A DNA stretch of 64,000 nt. It comes from UBA7446 sp038143535 (GTDB lineage: Bacteria > Bacteroidota > Bacteroidia > Flavobacteriales > Flavobacteriaceae). The DNA lies in assembly GCA_038143535.1 (NCBI GenBank), contig JAYQMD010000001.1:1240001-1304000 (forward strand), given 5' to 3'. The notes below the pieces were generated by a model. The model was not told where the DNA came from, searched no databases, and saw only the letters and a program-made list of their open reading frames with translations. Within the stretch, counting starts at the first letter, position 1. Every line of letters starts with the position of its first letter. Below are positions 45,112 through 53,104 of this stretch, piece after piece. The position numbers and the translations under genes were made by a program.

Positions 45112-45815
45112 TTTAAGCAATTATTTAACGCGTCTTTTATAATTTCTTTCCATAAATCATAGCCTGCCTCACTCAGGTGTAGGCTATCCTTAACAAAATA
45201 CTTGCCCCAAGGAATCCCTCGCTTATTAAAAAATTTATTTCTCGTGGATATAAAATTTAAATTAACCTGCTTCTCGGTAAACTCCTGGATAAGATCGTTT
45301 GCCATTGATATTTGATCCCAAACATGCCATCGGCTGGGAGTTGGCGTGGTTTCTATGACAAAAATGGGAGTCTCGTGGCCAAGATGTTTATGAATCTTTT
45401 TTACAATTGCCTTGAATAGAGTTTTTACTTCTCTCGGCGTCAGATCTTGATGTGTTTTGTCCCAGTCATTTGGACCCGTGATATCATTGGCAACAAAAAT
45501 AATTACAGCTTTGGCGGCTGATTTGTTTTTAATCAAACGATCTACATAATGAATTAAATCGTAGTAGTGTGCACCACCATAACCCCGTTTAAGAACAGGA
45601 TAGGGCGCCATGTCCTGCTCTATATTTTCCCATAATCTGATACTTGAGCTGCCAATAAACAATAAATAATCTTCTTTTTCTTCAAAATCTCTTAACTGTT
45701 CTAGCGCTTGAATGTCTTGCTCAAAAGTATTTTTAAAGGCGTTGTATTTTTGTTCTAATGAACAACCCACGGTCAGAAAAAAGAGCAGTAAAATTAGAAG
45801 GTATTGAACTTTCAT
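45108..45815 (-). CDS. SGNH/GDSL-family lipoprotein hydrolase
   Basis: Lipoprotein (LTVGC, Cys18) of 235 residues with the SGNH blocks: GSSS at residues 55-58 (catalytic Ser), the Gly of GYGGAH near 80, Asn110 in VANDITG, and Asp210/His213 in VKDSLHLSEAGYDLW. Probably an acetyl- or acyl-esterase acting on the same glycan as its neighbour, to which it is translationally coupled. The first block reads GSSS rather than GDS, as in many platelet-activating-factor-hydrolase-like members. Confidence 0.88.
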   Translation of the reverse strand: MKVQYLLILLLFFLTVGCSLEQKYNAFKNTFEQDIQALEQLRDFEEKEDYLLFIGSSSIRLWENIEQDMAPYPVLKRGYGGAHYYDLIHYVDRLIKNKSAAKAVIIFVANDITGPNDWDKTHQDLTPREVKTLFKAIVKKIHKHLGHETPIFVIETTPTPSRWHVWDQISMANDLIQEFTEKQVNLNFISTRNKFFNKRGIPWGKYFVKDSLHLSEAGYDLWKEIIKDALNNCLK

Positions 45816-45824
45816 ACTTAGAAA

Positions 45825-47225
45825 TCAGTTTCGTGTTACAAGGAGTGTGCCCTCAGCCGCTAACCAATCATCTAAGAGCTTCCTGCCTTTTTTCAGCGTA
45901 TCGTTATAAGCTTGGTTGTTACGCAGATTTTCAGACTCTAAAGGGTCGTTTTTTAAATCATATAGCACTTCATAGGTTACCCCATAAACAATACTGCGCA
46001 CGTACTTAAAGTGATCAAAGCGCACCATTCTGCCAAATTGATTTTGGCTAAAAAGCACATCAAAGTTTGTTTCTGTTGTTTCAGGTGAGATTACCTCAGG
46101 TTTAAAACTTCGCCCATCTAAGCCTTCAGGAACTGCTATACCTGCTAAGTCTAGAAGGGTCGGCATGATATCAATGGTTCCCACCAAGGCCCTTTCGTTG
46201 ATTGATTTTGGCTTTATCAATTTAGGGTATTTGATGATAACAGGTGTCTTAGCAGACTCTTCATAGAAAGTGGTTTTGGCTATTAGCTTGTGGCTTCCAG
46301 CCATTTCCCCGTGATCTGTGGTAAATAAAATAATGGTATTATCATCTATACCCTGTGCCTCAACAGCTGCCAACAACTGACCTATTAATCTGTCTGTATT
46401 TTCAATAAGCAATTGGTAAGTGGCAATTAATCGCTTCCATTCGTCTTCGTTGAGCCCAAAGACTTCTTTATACATAAAGTCCTCGTGAAGAATCATCCCT
46501 TTTTCAAAGGTAACATTATGGTTCTCTGGCAGGTCTGGACGAGGTTGAAAACGTAAATAAGGCTCATCGTCTGTTCTTGCAAAATGTATGGCATCGGCAA
46601 AGGTTGCTCCCTGTACTTTACCACCCAAAACCCTACAGATGTCGTGTGGGTTAATGAGTGATAGTGTCATAAAGAAAGGCTTATCCCCTTTTTGATTTGA
46701 TACATAACCAACAGCATCTTCCGTGAAAATGGGGTCATAAGCAGAACCTTCTGCCAGCATACCTCCATCTGAATGTGTCATGGAACCAAATTCACTGACA
46801 CTTGCATAGCCATAACCGCCTGCGTGTTCTTTTCCGAAATAAGCAACATTATAGCCTGCCTCCCTAAACGATTTGCCTAAGGTTGTAAATGCCGCTACTT
46901 GGTCCAAAATAGAATCTCTAGATAGATTAAAACCAACATCATTATTATGCGAATAAAGCCCCGTGAAAAGACTGGCTCTGGCAGGGGTACACAACGGATA
47001 AGTGGAATAGGATTGTGTAAACCTTATACCCGATGCTGCCAAATGGTCTATCGCTGGTGTTTGAATGCCATTGGCATAATTTCCAGAACCATCAGCAACT
47101 TTTATAGACCATTGGTCAGAAATAATCAGTATGACATTTGGTGGTTGTTCTGATGCCCCTTTATCGCTACAAGAAGTAACGAGGAGCAAACAACATAAAG
47201 CAACTATTCTATAAATCGTTTTCAT
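45825..47225 (-). CDS. Family S1 sulfatase lipoprotein
   Basis: Formylglycine sulfatase of 466 residues, exported as a lipoprotein (LVTSC, Cys19). The metal-site stretch is VILIISDQWS, and the signature CTPAR holds Cys79, the residue to be modified. TTDHGEMAGSHKL and a C-terminal EVLYDLKNDPLESENLR complete the pattern. It lies between GH43 and the SGNH hydrolase with 9-10 bp gaps, so desulfation and deacetylation are likely steps on one substrate. No maturation enzyme is in the window. Confidence 0.93.
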   Translation of the reverse strand: MKTIYRIVALCCLLLVTSCSDKGASEQPPNVILIISDQWSIKVADGSGNYANGIQTPAIDHLAASGIRFTQSYSTYPLCTPARASLFTGLYSHNNDVGFNLSRDSILDQVAAFTTLGKSFREAGYNVAYFGKEHAGGYGYASVSEFGSMTHSDGGMLAEGSAYDPIFTEDAVGYVSNQKGDKPFFMTLSLINPHDICRVLGGKVQGATFADAIHFARTDDEPYLRFQPRPDLPENHNVTFEKGMILHEDFMYKEVFGLNEDEWKRLIATYQLLIENTDRLIGQLLAAVEAQGIDDNTIILFTTDHGEMAGSHKLIAKTTFYEESAKTPVIIKYPKLIKPKSINERALVGTIDIMPTLLDLAGIAVPEGLDGRSFKPEVISPETTETNFDVLFSQNQFGRMVRFDHFKYVRSIVYGVTYEVLYDLKNDPLESENLRNNQAYNDTLKKGRKLLDDWLAAEGTLLVTRN

Positions 47226-47235
47226 TGTAATTCAT

Positions 47236-48996
47236 TTAGCGTTTCACAAAACCCTTATAACTTATCCAATCAAAATCGGCAAATGCATTTGTCTTTTGTC
47301 CGTTTGAAGTCGCATACACACCTACATTGGCGCCTGTATACATCATACCAATTAAAATATTGTCTGCTGTCTCGCCTAACTTTTCATAAGAAGCGCCGCC
47401 ATCTAACGAATAGTGATATAGATATTTTCCGTTTTTAGAAGCTATCTTTAACAGTATTTCGCCTTTATAATTTGGCAGTGCTTTTGACTTGTAGGCGTTG
47501 ACATTGCTTCCGGCAATAGTTTCAGAATTGGATAAATTCTTTTTTTGACGATTCCTTTTCTCGCTAACGCTTAGTTTAAGATAATGTTGCTTTCCAATTC
47601 TTTGAACCGTTAAATTAATATAATTCAAATCTTTTTGGTAAACCGTAATACCCGCTTCTTCAAGATTCTTTTTTGGCGAAAAAATCATTTTTGCCGCAAG
47701 TTCAAATTGACTTTCTTTTTGGGTGATACCCACGGCACTATACCGGCCTCTCATTGAAAATGTTTCAGGTTTCAGGTATAATCTCAAATGGCCCTTATTT
47801 GCAGAAAGTGAATAGGTATTGGGTTGTGGCACTCTTCTAAATACCCAATCTGGTCTAAGGTCAGCTGCATCAAAATTATCTAGAAATGTATCGTTATAAA
47901 ATTGTTGCCTACCCGCAAAGGGCAGTGGATTAATGCGTTCTACCTTCCCTGTTTCGGGTGCAACTACTGGGAACTGGTTATATACGGGCTCCCATTTGGT
48001 TTCGCTGACTTGCTCCCAACGCACAATTTGTGGTTCCCAAATAATGGGCATCAAATGCGTTTCTCTACCCATATTGGAATGTCCGTCTCGATCATTTCTT
48101 TTGCCAAGGGCAACCATAAACCACCTGCCGTCTTCTAATTCAACAATATCGGCGTGTCCTGTTCTGTGAACCCAATTGTTTCTTGAGAGATGTCTAGATG
48201 TGAGTATAGGATTTCGCAATCCGCTTAAATAAGGTCCAAAAACATGGTCGCTTGATGCCATCATTACAGCGTGGTGGTGCCCTGTTCCGCCTTCCGCTAC
48301 CAATAAGAAATACTGGCCATCCTTTTTATAGATATGTGGCCCTTCTGTATGTTTTTTATCACAGGCACCTTCCCAAAGGGAGTGGCGTTCTCCTACCAGT
48401 TTCCATTTTTCGAGGTCTAATTCTTGCGCCCAAATGGCTCCTATGCCACTAGAGTTAACATCTCCAGGTTTGTGTGTGCCAACAAAATACACCTTACCGT
48501 CATCGTCAAAGAACAAATCAGGATCAATACCGGGTGCATTCTCAATCACGTAAGGCTCAGACCATGGTCCTGAAGGGTGCTCTGCTGTGATTATAAAATT
48601 AGTATTTTGTTTTGTATCATTTGGATTGTCAGGATCTGGTTGTGAATACATATTCGTGGTTACAATATAGAAAGTACCGTTGTTGTAACGAATCGTTGGG
48701 GCGTGGATGCCGCCATTTTCTTGAACATCTACAAGGTTTACTGCACCGGAGGCTTGGCTTGGACGGTGCAGTCCGTTTCCGATTAATTCCCAGTTCACCA
48801 AGTCTTTACTGTGATGGATGGGAAGCCCAGGAAAATATTCAAAAGAAGAATTGACGATATAAAAATCGTCTCCTACCCTACAAATTGAAGGATCGGGATA
48901 TCCCCCTGGAATAATGGGATTTGTAAATGTGTTTTGGCCAATGATGGATTGGCTAAGAATGAATATTGTTGTTAGAAGATATAAGTAACGCATCAT
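47236..48996 (-). CDS. GH43 glycoside hydrolase, beta-xylosidase/alpha-arabinofuranosidase type
   Basis: Five-bladed beta-propeller enzyme of 586 residues with a signal peptide ending IIGQ. The catalytic triad of the family is visible: Asp35 in GGYPDPS, Asp158 in GIDPDLFFDDDG and Glu218 in HTEGPHIYK. The C-terminal half (from about 370) is the beta-sandwich found in xylosidase-type GH43. The opening NPIIPGGYPDPSICRVGDDF and SSFEYFPGLPIHHSKDLVNW resembles beta-xylosidases more than arabinanases. First gene of the leftward operon. It suggests xylose or arabinose residues in the target glycan. Confidence 0.92.
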   Translation of the reverse strand: MMRYLYLLTTIFILSQSIIGQNTFTNPIIPGGYPDPSICRVGDDFYIVNSSFEYFPGLPIHHSKDLVNWELIGNGLHRPSQASGAVNLVDVQENGGIHAPTIRYNNGTFYIVTTNMYSQPDPDNPNDTKQNTNFIITAEHPSGPWSEPYVIENAPGIDPDLFFDDDGKVYFVGTHKPGDVNSSGIGAIWAQELDLEKWKLVGERHSLWEGACDKKHTEGPHIYKKDGQYFLLVAEGGTGHHHAVMMASSDHVFGPYLSGLRNPILTSRHLSRNNWVHRTGHADIVELEDGRWFMVALGKRNDRDGHSNMGRETHLMPIIWEPQIVRWEQVSETKWEPVYNQFPVVAPETGKVERINPLPFAGRQQFYNDTFLDNFDAADLRPDWVFRRVPQPNTYSLSANKGHLRLYLKPETFSMRGRYSAVGITQKESQFELAAKMIFSPKKNLEEAGITVYQKDLNYINLTVQRIGKQHYLKLSVSEKRNRQKKNLSNSETIAGSNVNAYKSKALPNYKGEILLKIASKNGKYLYHYSLDGGASYEKLGETADNILIGMMYTGANVGVYATSNGQKTNAFADFDWISYKGFVKR

Positions 48997-49223
48997 TAAA
49001 AATATAAATTTTTAAAAGGAAATGCTAAAGCATTGATTATTGATCCAGATTTTATTTAACTAACCAATGAAGTTTATCAAAATTAATCCCAAAAAATAGG
49101 TTAAATGTTTTACTTTATACTTAAATTGTTAAAGTTAAATTTTCTATACGGTACTTGCATGGCTATTTTTTTTATTTTCAACTTGTTCCAATGGTAACTT
49201 TACATAAACATAATTACATATAA

Positions 49224-50585
49224 ATGAAATCAATTATTTTTATTACTCTAATATCATTTTTCAGTTTTTCTCAAACAAATTATGTCACACCGACATCAGC
49301 TAATCCAGCAGACTGGGGTGGTTATATGACTTGGTATGGGGAAGGAGGAAATGGTGATAACTGGGGCGTTAGTGATTTAAAATCTACTATTTCTAGTTCC
49401 TCTGTTACGTTACAGCCTAATTTTAGCATTTATACAAATGAGTTGAATAATAGCTATTGGTTTGATGAAAATGGAGAATGTAATTTTGAAAGTCTTGAAG
49501 CAAGTACGTTTATAACGGATAATTCTCTTCAAGGAAATGATTTAGTATTTAATGGATATATCTCAACCTATACAATTTCTAGCCTATACACTGTAAGTGC
49601 TTTTATAAAGGTTTTTGACACAAGTTGGAATACTGTTTTTGAAAACGTAGTAGCCATATCTAAAACTGGAAACTTTTCTGTTCAGGCCTCCTCTTCAAAT
49701 TTAAGCCTAGGCGCTAATATCCAGTACGGATTTATAGTTCGTGGTCCTGCTGCAAACCCAAGTGATGAAAATACGTTGGGAGCCGTTGTTGCCTCCGATC
49801 AGCCGAGCCAATCTGAATTAAATGTAATTACCCCTTTAAGTGCAGATCAAAGCGATTGGGCAGGTTATATGACATGGAACGGAGTAGGAGGAAATGGTGA
49901 TAATTGGGGCGTTAGTGATTTAAAATCAACTGTTTCTAGTTCCTCTCTAACGTTACAGCCTAATTTTAGTATTTATGCAAATGAGTTAAATAATAGCTAT
50001 TGGTTCAATCAGGATGGTGAGTTTAATTTTGAAAATCTTGAAGCGAGTACTTTCGTGACAGATAATTCTCTTAAAGGAAAAAATTTAGAATTTAACGGTA
50101 CTGTAGAATCCTTCACAATTGATAGTCAATATTATGTTGAGGCATTTGTTAAAGCTTTTAACCTATCATGGGATGTTGTTTACGCTAAGTCATATGAACT
50201 AACCCAAGCAGGATCTTTTACGATAGAAGTATCCGCAAGTGACTTAGATCTCGGCACTTACATTCAATATGGGTTTATGGTACGCGGCCCCGCAGGTAAC
50301 CCCCAAAATGAAAGTCAATTAGGAAATGTAGTGATTTCTGAAACTACTGCTTCTGTAAAAAATGAAAATGAATTATCAGTTATTTTCTATCCAAATCCAG
50401 CTACTAGCATTATTCGAATAAATAATAATGCTGAACAAATTAATGTTTATTCTCTAACAGGTGCAATCGTGAAATCGGTTAAGGATGCAAACAGCATAGA
50501 TGTCTCTAGTATTAGCAAAGGTGTCTATTTATTAGAAACAATATTAAGTGGTAATAAATTTGTTCATCGGATTATCATTGAATAA
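49224..50585 (+). CDS. T9SS-secreted protein with two near-identical 181-residue domains
   Basis: I do not recognise the repeated domain by name. Of 453 residues, 1-17 are a signal peptide. Residues 21-200 and 201-377 are two copies of one beta-rich domain (DWGGYMTWYGEGGNGDNWG against DWAGYMTWNGVGGNGDNWG; NIQYGFIVRGPAANP against YIQYGFMVRGPAGNP). Residues 380-453 are a type A T9SS sorting domain (VIFYPNPATSIIRINN ... YLLETILSGNKFVHRIIIE). No catalytic motif is visible; the conserved Trp and Tyr positions fit a carbohydrate-binding role. The DNA is more AT-rich than the CAZyme genes, and it diverges from the GH43 operon. Confidence 0.85.
   Translation: MKSIIFITLISFFSFSQTNYVTPTSANPADWGGYMTWYGEGGNGDNWGVSDLKSTISSSSVTLQPNFSIYTNELNNSYWFDENGECNFESLEASTFITDNSLQGNDLVFNGYISTYTISSLYTVSAFIKVFDTSWNTVFENVVAISKTGNFSVQASSSNLSLGANIQYGFIVRGPAANPSDENTLGAVVASDQPSQSELNVITPLSADQSDWAGYMTWNGVGGNGDNWGVSDLKSTVSSSSLTLQPNFSIYANELNNSYWFNQDGEFNFENLEASTFVTDNSLKGKNLEFNGTVESFTIDSQYYVEAFVKAFNLSWDVVYAKSYELTQAGSFTIEVSASDLDLGTYIQYGFMVRGPAGNPQNESQLGNVVISETTASVKNENELSVIFYPNPATSIIRINNNAEQINVYSLTGAIVKSVKDANSIDVSSISKGVYLLETILSGNKFVHRIIIE
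49284..50345 (+). repeat. Tandem internal duplication, period 543 bp
   Basis: Two units, about 49284-49826 and 49827-50345, encode the duplicated domain. They match closely at DNA level too: GGAGGAAATGGTGATAA and TTACAGCCTAATTTTAG occur in both at the same phase. Synonymous differences are few in the N-terminal half and more frequent later, which fits a fairly recent duplication or gene conversion of that half. Confidence 0.85.
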
Positions 50586-50667
50586 ATTTCGTATATCCCC
50601 AATTTGATAAATTACGTTTTATTTAACCACTTTTAAATTTTGCTATTATTGATTTTCTTTTGACTCA

Positions 50668-50946
50668 ATGAAGTTGAACTGTGATTACAAATCGACGTTT
50701 AATGCTCAAATAGATACTAAATAACTTTTGTTTCAAGAGTTGCAAGCCAAAATTGAAAATACATCACTTAGAATATTTAACACCAAAAGTGAACACTATT
50801 TTGGCTCAATTTCGATTTTATCTAAAGAAATTTCAAACATAAAAAAAGGAGAACCAATTCCTGTGAATCAATTCTCCGTTTGCGTGACCCAAACATACAG
50901 TGGTTCAAACTTGATTCATTTTTTAGAACGAATAGTAGATGAATAA
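50668..50946 (+). pseudogene. Small ORF of unknown function interrupted by an in-frame TAA
   Basis: An ATG at 50668 opens MKLNCDYKSTFNAQIDTK, meets TAA at 50722, and the same frame then continues for 74 codons (FQELQAKIENTSLRIFNTKS ... IHFLERIVDE) to TAA at 50944. The second part has no ATG; only TTG at 50728 could start it. I recognise no family. It may be a small gene with one nonsense change, a TTG-started gene, or chance. Confidence 0.35.
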
Positions 50947-51018
50947 TTTTTGTAAATCATAATAAATTTTAATGTAACCAATTCAAATTATTCTTTCATT
51001 TGCAAAAATTTTTTTTAA

Positions 51019-52392
51019 ATGAATTCGAAAGTTATAATTGGTTCTGAGGAGTGGATTTCATTAAGTGATTTGAACATACCCCACATCAAGGCACGTATTG
51101 ATAGTGGAGCTAAAACTTCGAGCTTACATGCTTTAAATATTCAGCCTTATCAAAAAGAAGGTCAAACTTGGGTGAGTTTTGATGTATATCCTATTCAAAA
51201 TGATGGTAAGCGAAGGGTAAAATGTAATGCATTAGTAATAGATAAGAGAATTGTAAAAAGCTCAACTGGTAATAGAGAGCAAAGATTTGTTATTCAAACA
51301 TTCATGACTATTGGTGCTAATACTTGGGATATAGAAATAACACTGACCAATAGGGATACGATGGGGGTTAGGATGTTGTTAGGTCGGGAGGCAATGAAAG
51401 GAAGACTAATAGTTGATCCTGAAAAAAGTTTTTCTCTAGGGAATATTAGTGACAATACTGTCTTGGGATTTTATGAGAAATTTAGAAATACTACAACAGG
51501 ACTTAGAATAGGCTTATTGGCTTCTAATCAAGAACTGTATAGCAATAGAAGAATTATAGAAGCTGCAGAACAAAGAGGACATCAAATAGAATTTTATAAT
51601 ATCCGCCAATGTTTTATGAAACTAGATGCTTCAACTCCACAAATTTACTATCGTGGAGGCGAAACTATTGAAAATATAGATGCCGTTATACCCAGAATTA
51701 GACCTACACAAACATTTTACGCCTGTGCCCTTTTACGTCTTTTTGAAAGCATGGGTGTATTTTGCTTAAATACATCAGAATCAATTATTCAATCTAGAGA
51801 TAAATTATTTTCACTTCAATTGTTACTAAGCAAAGGAGTCAAAATACCAACCACAGGATTTGCAAGCTCGCCATTAGACACAAAAGACTTGATAGAAATG
51901 GTAGGTGGATCACCATTGATTGTAAAGCTCTTGGAGGGAACTCAAGGAAAAGGGGTCGTATTAGCCGAAACGAAAAAAGCAGCTGAGAGTGTTATTAATG
52001 CTTTTAAAAGTTTGAAGGCTAATATTTTAGTGCAAGAGTTTATCAAAGAGGCCAATGGAAAGGATATTCGATGCTTTGTAATTGACGGAAAGGTTGTTGC
52101 CTCGATGCAACGAACTGCTCCTCCAGGTGAGTTTCGTGCAAATGTTCATTTAGGCGGTACTACAGCTTTAATTAAAGCCACCACTGAGGAACGTAAACTT
52201 GCGATTAAAGCAACTAAAGCGATGGGGTTAAGTGTTGCAGGAGTAGATCTGATTCGATCATCAAGTGGCCCATTAGTTCTTGAGGTTAACTCATCACCTG
52301 GTTTAGAAGGGATTGAAGCCTCAACACAAAAAGACATTGCACAAATGATGATTAAATCAATCGAGAAAAAGTGCAATTATATTGCGATGTGA
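51019..52392 (+). CDS. RimB-type protease domain fused to RimK-type ATP-grasp ligase
   Basis: Two enzymes in one 457-residue chain. Residues 1-140 are a RimB/'ATP-dependent zinc protease' domain with a retropepsin-like core: DSGAKTSSLHA (Asp28) and LLGREAMKGR. Residues about 150-450 are a RimK-like ATP-grasp ligase: RPTQTFYACALLR, QSRDKLFSLQLL, PLIVKLLEGTQGKGV, ILVQEFIKEANGKDIR and the metal-binding LEVNSSPGLEGIE. RimK adds glutamates to the C-terminus of ribosomal protein S6, and RimB trims them in Pseudomonas, so one polypeptide could add and remove the tail. The target here is unknown; other peptide ligations are possible. Confidence 0.88.
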   Translation: MNSKVIIGSEEWISLSDLNIPHIKARIDSGAKTSSLHALNIQPYQKEGQTWVSFDVYPIQNDGKRRVKCNALVIDKRIVKSSTGNREQRFVIQTFMTIGANTWDIEITLTNRDTMGVRMLLGREAMKGRLIVDPEKSFSLGNISDNTVLGFYEKFRNTTTGLRIGLLASNQELYSNRRIIEAAEQRGHQIEFYNIRQCFMKLDASTPQIYYRGGETIENIDAVIPRIRPTQTFYACALLRLFESMGVFCLNTSESIIQSRDKLFSLQLLLSKGVKIPTTGFASSPLDTKDLIEMVGGSPLIVKLLEGTQGKGVVLAETKKAAESVINAFKSLKANILVQEFIKEANGKDIRCFVIDGKVVASMQRTAPPGEFRANVHLGGTTALIKATTEERKLAIKATKAMGLSVAGVDLIRSSSGPLVLEVNSSPGLEGIEASTQKDIAQMMIKSIEKKCNYIAM

Positions 52393-52440
52393 GCAAAAGC
52401 ATATTCCTTGAAATAAAAAATTATTTTTGGGAATAATCTG

Positions 52441-52471
52441 TGACTCAGGGAGGATTACGTTGTGATCCTCC
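52441..52471. other. Stray copy of the tRNA-Arg 3' end leading into a hairpin
   Basis: Bases 52441-52456 match the 3' end of tRNA-Arg (52551-52566) at 15 of 16 positions; the difference is T for C at 52445. The copy lies 110 bp beyond the tRNA 3' end, in the same orientation. Its GGAGGATTA (52449-52457) also pairs with TGATCCTCC (52463-52471) with one G-T pair, giving a 9-bp stem around CGTTG. This is what an old attachment-site scar or tRNA fragment would look like. Confidence 0.5.
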
Positions 52472-52509
52472 ATAGCTCCGCTTTGAAAATCAAAACCTCT
52501 CAAAATCAA

Positions 52510-52540
52510 AAAAGCAAGCTTTATGATTTTGCTTGCTTTT
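52510..52540. terminator. Two-way terminator between the RimB-RimK gene and tRNA-Arg
   Basis: AAAAGCAAGC (52510-52519) pairs perfectly with GCTTGCTTTT (52531-52540) around an 11-nt loop. On the minus strand it is followed by a T-rich run just past the tRNA 3' end, and on the plus strand by TTTTGATTTA, so it can serve both units. Confidence 0.75.
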
Positions 52541-52550
52541 GATTTATTCG

Positions 52551-52624
52551 TGACCCAGGGAGGATTCGAACCCCCAACCCTCAGAGCCGAAATCTGATAT
52601 TCTATCCAGTTGAACTACTGGGCC
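52551..52624 (-). tRNA. tRNA-Arg, anticodon UCG
   Basis: The minus strand folds as a full tRNA. The acceptor stem is GGCCCAG with CTGGGTC (one G-U pair), followed by discriminator A. The D stem is GTTC/GAAT. The anticodon stem is TCAGA/TCTGA with loop TTTCGGC, so the anticodon is TCG. The T arm contains GGTTCGAATCC. It reads CGA and probably other CGN codons. CCA is not encoded. Confidence 0.95.
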
Positions 52625-52656
52625 AGTGATTAACAAAAATACGTTTTTGAATATTG

Positions 52657-53103
52657 CTATGATAGCTTTTGGCGCACTATTGAAGATATGGTCTTGCCGT
52701 CTGCCTTTCCAGCCATCTCTTTGGAAGCTATGCCCATTACCTTGCCCATGTCTTGCATACCAGCTGCGCCGGTCTTAGTAATAATCCCAACGACTATTTC
52801 ACTGATCGCAGCCTCATCTAGCTGTTCAGGTAAAAACTGCTCAATAATCTTAATTTGCGCCTCTTCTGGTTCCGCCAAATCTACACGCCCTTGCTGAAGG
52901 AAAATCGCTGCACTGTCTTTACGCTGTTTGACCAACTTTTGTACAAGTTTAATCTCATCGTCTGAACTAAGCTCTTTTGCGCCTGCTTGGGTTTGTGTCA
53001 TCATAATAGCTGTCTTTATGGCGCGTAACGATTCCAAGGCTACCGTATCCTTTGCTTTCATCGCAGCCTTAAGCTGCTCATTGACATTTTCTTGTAAACT
53101 CAT
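52657..53103 (-). CDS. yqeY: GatB/YqeY domain protein
   Basis: A 148-residue protein resembling the C-terminal tRNA-binding domain of the amidotransferase subunit GatB. Marks are SLQENVNEQLKAAMKAKD, LESLRAIKTAIM, EQFLPEQLDEAAI and the terminal ADGKTISSIVRQKL. Its role as a free protein is not settled; tRNA binding is inferred from the domain. The start lies 1 bp after the ftsZ stop, so it is the last gene of the division cluster transcript. Confidence 0.93.
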   Translation of the reverse strand: MSLQENVNEQLKAAMKAKDTVALESLRAIKTAIMMTQTQAGAKELSSDDEIKLVQKLVKQRKDSAAIFLQQGRVDLAEPEEAQIKIIEQFLPEQLDEAAISEIVVGIITKTGAAGMQDMGKVMGIASKEMAGKADGKTISSIVRQKLS

Positions 53104-53104
53104 A

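Noticed and set aside
49284..50345. The duplicated region as a mobile element or phage part
   Set aside because: The repeats are in frame inside one gene with signal peptide and sorting domain; no transposase, terminal repeats or integrase is nearby.
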